From assembly GCA_945865705.1 (NCBI GenBank), contig CAMBEY010000154.1:1-6996 (forward strand): a stretch of DNA of 6,996 bases. Direction: 5' to 3'. A program made the position numbers and the translations under genes. The DNA is from Candidatus Sulfopaludibacter sp. SbA3 (GTDB lineage Bacteria > Acidobacteriota > Terriglobia > 2-12-FULL-54-10). Below are positions 1 to 6,700 of this stretch, one piece after another (the stretch's first letter is position 1; each line of letters begins with the position of its first letter). A model generated the notes under the pieces. It had not been told where the DNA came from, did no database searches, and saw only the letters and a list, made by a program, of their open reading frames with translations.

Positions 1-68
1 AGCGGTTTCTACAGAGTCTGATGTGTCCCACGAGAAACCGCTCCCTTCCGGTCGCGGCTCTGTCACGC
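1..68 (-). repeat. intergenic inverted-repeat element, copy 1 (cut by the window edge), at the SprT-like stop
   Basis: Bases 37-68 match 3675-3706 at 29 of 32 positions. Bases 1-10 (AGCGGTTTCT) are the exact complement of 33-42, with 22 bases between. This has the same layout as copy 2, with the left arm continuing beyond the window. The conserved flank overlaps the last alanine codon and TGA of the SprT-like gene. The arm at 37-60 also matches the left arm of copy 2 at 21 of 24 positions when reversed and complemented. Confidence 0.78.
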
Positions 69-752
69 CAGTTTTTTCAGCAGCTCCTTGGCCTCCGCGT
101 ATTGCGGGAAGCGCTGCTCCTCGGCACGGAACTCGGAGGAATGCACGCAGCGTCGCGTGCCGCGATGCAGCACGGGATATTTCAGGTGCAGCATCTCGTG
201 ATAGAGGATGTACTCTACCAGCCACAACGGCGTCTGTGGACGGTCAAAGATGCGACTCACGATGATGGCGTTATGCGCGGAGTCAAAGTGTCCCAGCAGC
301 ACGCGCGACGCACTACGGCTCCAGCCCAGCGAGGGCCGGGCCATCAGTCCGCCGAAGTAGCGCATGTTCAAGTCCTCGAACATTTCCTCCAGATGAAAAT
401 GCGCGCCCGCCGCCACGCCCACATGCTTGCGTCCGCGCACGCGGCGGATGATCTGCGCCTGATGGCGCACGCTGCTGCGGTTGAGGAACTGGCGATAGCG
501 TGCCTGGAACTGCGGCGGAATGGGTTTGCGATAGAGCTTCGAGATCAGGATGTAGGCGATGGACTCCAGCACCGGCGGCGGCGAACCTTCGAGCATGTCG
601 GAAAGGCTGACTTCCATGCGGCCCGCGCGCATGCGGATGACGTTGTTGATGTCCGCGTAGGGGCGAAACGACAAAGCGATCTCCGGCAACGGCGTGCGTG
701 GCCGCACCGCCAGATGAACACGCTCGAAAATCTCTGTGCCTGCTGCAATCAT
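63..752 (-). CDS. SprT-like zinc metallopeptidase
   Basis: The 229-residue protein carries the zinc-metalloprotease motif HEMLH at residues 185-189, with Glu186 as the expected catalytic base. A further His204 lies in HSSEF, fifteen residues after His189. This is the same spacing as in human SPRTN as I remember it (HEMIH followed by HGPEF), so H185, H189 and H204 are the likely zinc ligands. The stretch before it (YFGG, GWSRS, LGHFD, IIVSRIFD, EYILYHEMLH) matches the usual SprT/M48-like layout. There is no signal peptide or membrane segment, so it should be cytosolic. SprT-family proteins are linked to proteolysis, in eukaryotes of DNA-protein crosslinks; the bacterial substrate is not known from sequence. 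The ATG at 752 is the only good start, though no clear Shine-Dalgarno is visible. It follows the upstream gene by 41 bases, probably in one transcript. Its TGA stop lies inside a repeated element. A YgjP/DUF45-type hydrolase is the main alternative. Confidence 0.88.
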   Translation of the reverse strand: MIAAGTEIFERVHLAVRPRTPLPEIALSFRPYADINNVIRMRAGRMEVSLSDMLEGSPPPVLESIAYILISKLYRKPIPPQFQARYRQFLNRSSVRHQAQIIRRVRGRKHVGVAAGAHFHLEEMFEDLNMRYFGGLMARPSLGWSRSASRVLLGHFDSAHNAIIVSRIFDRPQTPLWLVEYILYHEMLHLKYPVLHRGTRRCVHSSEFRAEEQRFPQYAEAKELLKKLA

Positions 753-793
753 CTTGAAGAGATTAGAATACCGCGTAATGCGGGCGCGCGGGG

Positions 794-1474
794 CTACTGT
801 CGATCGCTCTTGCGCGGCGGGCCTTCTTCTGGTGACGGGGCGGGGTCGGAGCTGGAAGGTGGCGCGGCGGGCCGTTTGCGGGGCGGGCCCTCCTGGCCGT
901 CCGTGCTGGGACGCGGCCTTTCGCGTGGGTTATCCGGGCGCGGCGGCGCGGAGGGGAACTCCGTGGGCGCGGTGCGCTCGTCCACTTCCGGGAACATTCC
1001 CTTGGCCACGTCTTCGAGCAGTTCTTCGGTAACGGCGATCGACTCTTCCAGGGTGAACTGATAGTCGGCGTAGATGGGCGAAGCGTCATTGTCGAGCGAT
1101 TCCAGAAATTGCTGCGACTCGGGCAAACGAATCTTCAGTAACTCCATCGCCTTGGGAAACGGCGAACGGCGTTCGCGGGCATCCGCCATAGTGGTCTCAA
1201 TGGCTTCCAGTATCTGCGTGTACTGCTCCAGACTCTTCTGCACCGCGCGGCCCGCATTCGATTTCGCCGAACCCAGCGCCGCGCGCATCGCGCCCAGCCG
1301 CATATCGGCGATTTCCAGATAGAGCGGGATGCGCTTCTCCGGCTCCTGCGCGTCGCGCACCGCATCCACCTCTTCGCGCGTGAGGAAGTCCTCCTGCGCC
1401 GTCGCGTGGACTGTGGCCGCCAGGAAAATCAGCGCAAGCAACGCGCATCGCGTTATGGAAAACTTCCGGCTCAC
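794..1474 (-). CDS. secreted protein of unknown function, proline-rich tail
   Basis: I do not recognise a named family. The 226-residue product opens with a typical signal peptide (MSRKFSITRC, then a hydrophobic stretch ALLALIFLAA, probable cleavage after TVHATA near residue 26). Residues 28-165 look largely helical and charged, with the segment EKRIPLYLEIADMRLGAMRA (46-65) resembling one in the upstream gene product. Residues 168-226 form a low-complexity, disordered, Pro/Arg/Ser-rich tail in which EGPPRK occurs twice (195-200 and 217-222). The start is GTG: a strong AAGGAG lies 9 bases before it and no nearer ATG would keep the signal peptide. The gene begins 20 bases after the stop of the upstream small gene and ends 41 bases before the SprT-like gene, which suggests one operon. 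Export to the periplasm or surface is likely; function is unknown. Confidence 0.8.
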   Translation of the reverse strand: MSRKFSITRCALLALIFLAATVHATAQEDFLTREEVDAVRDAQEPEKRIPLYLEIADMRLGAMRAALGSAKSNAGRAVQKSLEQYTQILEAIETTMADARERRSPFPKAMELLKIRLPESQQFLESLDNDASPIYADYQFTLEESIAVTEELLEDVAKGMFPEVDERTAPTEFPSAPPRPDNPRERPRPSTDGQEGPPRKRPAAPPSSSDPAPSPEEGPPRKSDRQ

Positions 1475-1483
1475 CGCTGGACG

Positions 1484-1489
1484 CTCCTT
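1484..1489 (-). promoter_or_regulatory. Shine-Dalgarno AAGGAG fixing the GTG start at 1474
   Basis: Read on the minus strand, AAGGAG stands 9 bases before GTG 1474 and 5 bases after the stop codon of the preceding gene. It supports the GTG start and tight translational coupling of the two genes. Confidence 0.7.
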
Positions 1490-1494
1490 CAGGG

Positions 1495-2004
1495 TTACTT
1501 CTTGCTCGGCGGGTGCATGACGCTATACAAAACTGCTTCGCGCAATTGCAGAACTTGCTTCATAACCGCTTCAATCAGCGGACGCTCGTCAGATGAAACG
1601 CTGATCTGAATCTGCTCCAGTTCGCGCGAATGTCGCCGCAAGCCGACTTCAATATTCTTGGATGTGCCGGTATGCGCGGCTTCGCTATTGGCGGCGCTGA
1701 GCCGCGCGAGGGCCGCCGTGTACGGTGGCAGAATCGAATTATTCTCTTCCATCATGGTGCCCGTGGCGACGAACGAGCGAATGCTCAGCAGATGCAGGTC
1801 GAGAATCTCCAGCGCGATGCGCGCGCGCTTGCGCGAGTCCTTCTGCTGAGAGAAGGCTTGCTCCAGCAGCTCCAGACTTTTTGGTTCAGCGGCTTGGCCA
1901 GGCGGCGCGGACAGGCACAACAATAATAAAATCACCGCTGCGCGCAAGGTCCCGCGTGATGTCGATGCGCTGAGGCGGAGATGTTGTCGAGGGCCCGCGA
2001 TCAT
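1495..2004 (-). CDS. small secreted protein of unknown function, putative paralogue of the next gene
   Basis: From ATG 2004 this is a 169-residue protein with a basic n-region (MIAGPRQHLRLSASTSRG), a hydrophobic core AAVILLLLCLSA and a likely signal-peptidase site after GQAA. LLLC lacks the small residue a lipobox needs, so it is probably not a lipoprotein. The mature part is alpha-helical and charged, with no catalytic motif that I can see. The segment RKRARIALEILDLHLLSIRS resembles EKRIPLYLEIADMRLGAMRA in the following gene, suggesting tandem duplication. Three starts are in frame: GTG 2022, ATG 2010 and ATG 2004. GGGAG lies 9 bases before 2004 but only 3 before 2010, and GTG 2022 has no ribosome binding site and a needlessly long leader, so 2004 is preferred, with 2010 next. 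It is probably the first gene of the operon. Confidence 0.75.
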   Translation of the reverse strand: MIAGPRQHLRLSASTSRGTLRAAVILLLLCLSAPPGQAAEPKSLELLEQAFSQQKDSRKRARIALEILDLHLLSIRSFVATGTMMEENNSILPPYTAALARLSAANSEAAHTGTSKNIEVGLRRHSRELEQIQISVSSDERPLIEAVMKQVLQLREAVLYSVMHPPSKK

Positions 2005-2013
2005 GTTCATGCA

Positions 2014-2018
2014 CTCCC
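2014..2018 (-). promoter_or_regulatory. Shine-Dalgarno GGGAG for the start at 2004
   Basis: Minus-strand GGGAG is 9 bases before ATG 2004 and 3 bases before ATG 2010. It argues against the GTG at 2022, which lies upstream of it. Confidence 0.5.
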
Positions 2019-2038
2019 GCACTGGCGTTTCTGATGAG

Positions 2039-2066
2039 AGTATAACTCAAAGGCAGGGAGTGTCTC
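2039..2066 (-). promoter_or_regulatory. candidate sigma70-type promoter for the three-gene operon
   Basis: On the minus strand TATACT (2044-2039) is a five-of-six match to the -10 consensus. GAGACA (2066-2061), a four-of-six match to the -35 consensus, is placed 16 bases upstream. The start of transcription would fall near 2032, giving a leader of under 30 bases to ATG 2004. The -10 is good, the -35 weak, and acidobacterial promoter rules are poorly known to me. Confidence 0.4.
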
Positions 2067-2083
2067 CGTTTGGAATTCCCTTG

Positions 2084-2145
2084 AACCCCGGCCTTCAGGC
2101 CTGGGTTGGCGATCCTCGCGGATGGTCAGCCCCCTTCAGGGGGCT
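2084..2145. repeat. tandem pair of hairpins with identical TTCA loops, downstream of the TPR gene
   Basis: Two palindromes stand side by side. The first (2084-2107) has 10-base arms around TTCA with a single mismatch (2089 against 2102). The second (2128-2145) has perfect 7-base arms AGCCCCC/GGGGGCT around the same TTCA. Between them ATCC-TCGC-GGAT (2112-2123) can form a minor third stem. The second hairpin begins 8 bases after the TAA of the TPR gene on the minus strand, so it is placed as a transcript end, but no U-run follows on that strand (GACCATCC). On the plus strand a weak TTTGCTGT follows. The shared loop and core suggest a REP-like mobile palindrome pair rather than a simple intrinsic terminator. 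Confidence 0.65.
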
Positions 2146-2153
2146 TTGCTGTG

Positions 2154-3497
2154 TTACTTACGGCCACCCTTGCGTTGCAGCTCGCGGGTCAGGACCCGCG
2201 ATCTTTCTTTCGCCTGAAACTGTTGGTCGGGATTCTTGCCGTCGGCAAGCGAGAGAAACTTTTGATAATTATCCAGCGCGCCCTGCTGCGCCCGGAGCTG
2301 ATCGAGCGCCAGCGCGCGAAGGAAGTAGGTGCCCGCCGTATCCGCGCCGAGCTTGGCCACCTGATCGAGCGCGGCGACGGTGCGGGGATAGTCCTTGAGC
2401 AAATAGAGCGCGGATGCGAGGTTCGTCCAGCCCAGCGAAGATTTGGGGTCCAGCTCCACGCCGCGCGCGAACGACTGTGCGGCCTCGGCGTAGCGCTTCA
2501 CCTCGTTGCGCAAGCTGCCGAGCGCCAGATGCAGGTTCGCCTGGTTCGGCTGGGCGGCGATCATCTCGATCAGCAGAGGCTCGGCGCGGCCCTTCTGGTT
2601 CGTTGCGAGATAGGCCTCGAGGAGCAACTGATTGGCCTCCGGCGCGCGCGCGGCCCCAGTCCGCACGGTCTCCAGATGCGTGATGGCCTCGGCGGGGCGC
2701 TTCTCGGCAAGATAGAGCTCGGCCAAGTGCAGACGCAACGGCGTGCGCGTGGGATTGGTTTTCAGAAAATCTTCGTAGAGTTGCAACGCTTCGTCGCGAA
2801 CCGCTGTGGCGGGCGCGCTGCGGTCTTCGAGCAGACGGGCGAGCGTGAGCTGAGCCTCTTGCTCCTCCGGCATCTCGCGCATTACGATGCGCAAGTGCGC
2901 CTCGGCCCCGGCGGGTTCAGTTTGAGCCAGCAAGGCGGCCAGGTCCATGCGCGTCGTGTGATTCTCCGGACGCAACTTGAGCGCTGATTCGTAAGCGGCG
3001 CGGGCTTCCGGCACGCGGCCCAGATTTCCCAGCGCATGGCCCAGTTCGGTCAGCGCGGTCCAGTGGTCCGGCTGTGCGGCAGCCACGCGGCGCAGATGCT
3101 CGATGGCCTCTTCGTTGCTTCCATCCTGCCGCAACAGCATGCCCAGGTTCATGCGGGCGGAAAGCAAGTCCGGCTGTGCGGCCAGGACTTTGCGGTATTG
3201 CTCGATAGCCTCCACGGGGCGATTGGTCATGCTGTAGGAGTAAGCGAGATTGAAGCGCGCGGAGATATCGGCGGCGTTTTGCGCGAGATACGTTTCGAGC
3301 AGCGGCACGGCCGCCTCGTAGGCTTCCTTGTCGAGCGCCGCGCCGGCCTGTTGCAATAATTGTTCCGGGGCTGCGGCGGGTAGCGCAGGGGCCTGTCCCG
3401 TCGCGCCGATAGCTAGGGTAGCCATCAGAATCAGGCAATACAAACCTGAGGTCAGCTTGCAGCCTGAGGTCAATTTAAAAGTCGCTTGCATAGGCAT
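2154..3497 (-). CDS. secreted tetratricopeptide-repeat (TPR) protein
   Basis: This 447-residue protein has an N-terminal signal peptide (hydrophobic core about residues 19-33, likely cleavage after GATGQA). After it, about eleven consecutive 33- to 39-residue TPR units run from roughly 46 to 425, for example ARFNLAYSYSMTNRPVEAIE at 80-99. Units follow the usual small/large pattern and many end in a proline (AAQPD at 106-110 and 140-144, AAQPN at 314-318, ELDPK at 348-352). The C-terminal YQKFLSLADGKNPDQQFQAK is a tail I associate with acidobacterial TPR proteins. TPR arrays act as protein-binding scaffolds; no enzyme domain is present, so the partner cannot be named. ATG 3497 is preceded at 7 bases by AGGG; a second ATG two codons on (3491) is possible. 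It is separated from uvrA by 218 bases and is probably its own transcription unit. Confidence 0.92.
   Translation of the reverse strand: MPMQATFKLTSGCKLTSGLYCLILMATLAIGATGQAPALPAAAPEQLLQQAGAALDKEAYEAAVPLLETYLAQNAADISARFNLAYSYSMTNRPVEAIEQYRKVLAAQPDLLSARMNLGMLLRQDGSNEEAIEHLRRVAAAQPDHWTALTELGHALGNLGRVPEARAAYESALKLRPENHTTRMDLAALLAQTEPAGAEAHLRIVMREMPEEQEAQLTLARLLEDRSAPATAVRDEALQLYEDFLKTNPTRTPLRLHLAELYLAEKRPAEAITHLETVRTGAARAPEANQLLLEAYLATNQKGRAEPLLIEMIAAQPNQANLHLALGSLRNEVKRYAEAAQSFARGVELDPKSSLGWTNLASALYLLKDYPRTVAALDQVAKLGADTAGTYFLRALALDQLRAQQGALDNYQKFLSLADGKNPDQQFQAKERSRVLTRELQRKGGRK
3445..3480. repeat. 18-base tandem duplication in the signal-peptide region of the TPR gene
   Basis: CCTGAGGTCA occurs at 3445-3454 and again at 3463-3472, exactly 18 bases apart. 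In the protein it gives KLTSGC followed by KLTSGL (residues 8-19). The reading frame is preserved, so it lengthens the n-region of the signal peptide by six residues. Confidence 0.6.
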
Positions 3498-3715
3498 TGC
3501 GGAACCCTGTCAGGGCAACAGCCCACCGCCAACTTAAATGCTACTCCAAATGGATGCGCCGGGGATCGCTAGAGTTGTGGCCGAGGTATCACGAAAATTA
3601 TCCGAACGAGGAATTTCCATCCGAGCCGTGACCGGGAGAGAGCGGTCCCAGGAAGTCCGCTACGCAATCCAACCACCGCTTCCTGACGGTCGCGGCTCTG
3701 TCACGCAAACTTCAA
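3498..3715. other. intergenic region between uvrA and the TPR gene
   Basis: These 218 bases hold an inverted-repeat element (3623-3706) next to the uvrA stop and about 125 bases of apparently unique sequence before the TPR gene. On the minus strand GATAAT (3602-3597) could be a -10 for the TPR gene, but no -35 of any quality lies 16-18 bases upstream. A short palindrome CCCTG-T-CAGGG (3505-3515) overlaps the AGGG ribosome binding site. I see no convincing small gene or RNA here. Confidence 0.6.
3623..3706 (-). repeat. intergenic inverted-repeat element, copy 2 (complete), after uvrA
   Basis: Arms of 24 bases, 3623-3646 and 3675-3698, are complementary at 19 of 24 positions and enclose a 28-base spacer. 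The right arm and its flank TGTCACGC match the copy at 37-68 at 29 of 32 positions, the last 19 being identical. The flank is conserved in both copies although it is not part of the palindrome, so the element has a direction, given here as the direction of the uvrA transcript. It begins 17 bases after the uvrA stop codon. As RNA it would fold into a long hairpin, but no U-run follows. It may be a REP- or MITE-type element; translated forward it gives the PLPDGRGSVT string seen in acidobacterial hypothetical proteins. Confidence 0.8.
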
Positions 3716-6700
3716 TTAATTATCGGAGGCGGTCTCGCCCCACTGCTGGTGGCGGTCGAGGATCTGGCGCAGGAAACGGCCGGTGTGAGACGCGGCGCAT
3801 TCGGCAACCTGCTCGGGCGTGCCGGCGCAGACCACCTCTCCGCCGCGGTCGCCGCCCTCGGGGCCGAGGTCGATCACCCAGTCGGCGGTTTTAATGACGT
3901 CGAGGTTATGCTCGATCACCACGATGCTGCCGCCCTGATCCATTAATTTACGGAAAGCCGCGAGAAGCTTGGCGATGTCGTCGAAGTGCAGGCCCGTGGT
4001 GGGTTCATCGAACAAAAACAATGTGCCTTCCGATTCTTTCGCCGCCAAATGCGAAGCCAGCTTGATGCGCTGCGCTTCGCCGCCCGAGAGCGTTGTCGCC
4101 GACTGGCCCAGGCGCAGATAGCCGAGGCCCACCTCATCCAGAATGCGCAGGCGGTTGGCGACCGTGATGGCCATGCTGAAAAAACTCAGCGCTTCCTTTA
4201 CGGTGAGGCGCAGGATTTCATGAATGTTCCTGCCGCGGTAATTGATCTCCAGCACGCCGGGTTTGAAGCGCGTGCCGCTGCAATCCTCGCAGACCAGCTC
4301 GACGTCGGCCAGGAACTGCATCTCCACGGTTACGATGCCGCTGCCCTGACAGGTCTCACAGCGCCCGCCTGGGATATTGAATGAGAAGTGGCCCGGAAGA
4401 TAGCCGCGCTTGCGCGACTCCGGCTGATCGGCGAAGAGCGAGCGGATGGGATCGAAGGCCTTCACGTACGTAACGGGATTCGAGCGCGGCGTGCGGCCGA
4501 TGGGCGATTGATCGACCATCACCACTTTCTGAATGTGCTCGGCGCCGTCCACGCGGCGGCAGGCAAGCTTGCGACCCGTGGCTTCCTCTGCGATGTCGTC
4601 GCCTGCCGGTGCGTCGAACAGCGGCCCGCCGCCTTCCTTCTTCTCCGCCTTGCCGGAATCGTCCGCGACGCGATCGCGCAACGCGTCGAACAGCACATCG
4701 TAGATGAGCGACGACTTGCCCGAGCCGGAGACGCCGGTTACCGCCACCAGCAGCCCCAGCGGAATGGAGACATTCACTTCTTTCAGATTGTGACTGAACG
4801 CTCCGTGAATTTTGATCTGCTTCTTGGGCGAGGGGCGGCGGCGTTTTGAAGGCAGGCTGATGCGCAGGTCGCCGCGGAGATAGCGTCCGGTAAGAGTGGA
4901 GTTGCTGGTGAGCAATTCGGCGTATCGTCCGGCGAATTGCACGCGCCCGCCGTTTTCGCCGGCAGCGGGACCGAGGTCCAGGATGCGATCGGCGGCCTCC
5001 ATCATGGCCGGGTCATGCTCGACGACGACGATGGTGTTGCCTTGATCGCGCAGGGCTTCGAGAATGCGAATCAGCCGCGCCGTGTCCCGGCTGTGCAGGC
5101 CCACCGACGGCTCGTCCAAAACATAGAGCGTACCGACCAGATGCGAGCCGAGCGAAGCGGCCAGTTGAATGCGCTGGGCCTCGCCCCCGGAGAGCGTGGA
5201 GGTCAGCCGGTCCAGTGTCAGATATTCGAGGCCCACGTTCTCCAGATATTCGACGCGCTGGCGAATCTCGGTGAGAATCTTGCCCGCGATGGCCTCCTGC
5301 GCGCCGCCGAGCAGCAGCTCGTCGAAGAAGCGGCGCAGGCGCTCGATGCTCATGCGGCAGACGCCGCGGATGTCCTCGCCGCCCACCTTTACGGCAAACG
5401 CTTCGCGGCGCAGGCGTCCGCCCTGGCACTCCGGACACAGCGCGTAGCCACGGAACCGGCTCAGGAAGACGCGCACGTGCAGCTTGTATTTCTTGGTTTC
5501 CAGATACGTGAAAAATCCGTTGATACCCACCAGCGCGCGGCGTCCGCGCTTGCCCTCGATGCGGCCATCCCACACGAACTCTTTTTCTTCGGCGGTGAGC
5601 TTGTAGTAGGAAACGTCCAGGCGCACGCCGCGCTCGCGCGCCTCTTTGCGAAATTCATTGAAGAAGACTTTATAGCGCGGCTTGGTCCAGGGCTCGATGG
5701 CGCCGTCTTCCAGCGCGCGCGTCTTGTCGGGGATGACCAGCTCCTCGTCAAAGTCGATGGTGTTGCCGAAGCCCTGGCAGCGCGGGCACGCGCCGTAGGG
5801 ACTATTGAAGGAGAACAGGCGCGGCTCGGGCACTTCGTAGGACAACTTGCAGGGCTTGCACTCGAAGAGTTCGTTGAAGGTGAGCCGGGCGGGCAGCGCG
5901 GCCGGCGAAGCCAGTGTGGAATGTCCGGCAGCGTCGCTGAATTCCACGATGGCCTCGCCGCCCTCGCGATAACACAACTCCAGACTATCCACCAGGCGCT
6001 GCCGCGATTGCGCCTCAATTACCATGCGGTCTGCCAGCATCCACACGGGCCGGCGAAAATCGACATCCAGCAGAGATTCCGGCGTCGAGAACTCAAAGAG
6101 ATTCCCATCCTGATAGAGCCGCGTGTAGCCCAGCTTGCGCAGATCAAACAGGCGGACCTTCACTTGATCCGAGAGCGAAAGCGGCGTTGCGGTGATGACC
6201 GTATCGATGCTTGCGGCGGCTGCTTTCTTGCGGCTGGCGGCGGTCTTCTTCGCGGCCTGCACCGCTGCTGGCGATTTTTCGGAAGCGGCTGCGGGTGGCG
6301 CTCCGCCAGCGTCTGCGCGGACCAGAGGAAACAAAATGTATGCGCGCAGTCCGCTTTCGGGACTCGCATCGTGCGCGAGCCGCAGCAAGCGGGCGGCGAC
6401 TTCGTCCACCGTGTCCTTCTTCACCTCGGCGCCGCACTGCGTGCAATACGTCTGCCCGACGCGCGCGTAGAGCAGGCGCAGATAATCGTATATCTCGGTG
6501 GAGGTGCCGACGGTGGAGCGCGGGTTGCGCGTGGTGTTCTTTTGGCGGATGGCGATGGAGGGCGCGATGCCGTCAATCTCAGCGGCGTCAGGCTTCTCCA
6601 TGCGCTCCAGAAACTGCCGCGCGTACGCCGACATGCTTTCGACGTAGCGGCGCTGACCCTCGGCGTAGAGCGTGTCAAACGCCAGGCTCGATTTGCCCGA

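Noticed and set aside
753..785. Separate promoter for the SprT-like gene (TATTCT near 769)
   Set aside because: It would start transcription almost at the ATG, has no -35 and sits in a 41-base gap within a likely operon.
21..1061. Plus-strand open frame of 346 codons across the left end
   Set aside because: It is antisense to the SprT-like gene and the secreted protein, starts inside the repeat element and shows no recognisable motif.
2128..2145. Classical Rho-independent terminator for the TPR gene
   Set aside because: The stem is strong but GACCATCC, not a U-run, follows on the transcribed strand, so I list it as a structured repeat that may act at the transcript end.
2106..2987. Plus-strand open frame of 293 codons
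   Set aside because: Antisense to the TPR gene, whose TPR pattern is clear; no ribosome binding site or domain.
3538..3894. Plus-strand open frame of 118 codons between the TPR gene and uvrA
   Set aside because: It reads through the inverted-repeat element (PPLPDGRGSVT) and into the antisense of uvrA; the product becomes Arg-rich low complexity. It is useful only as a sign of the repeat.
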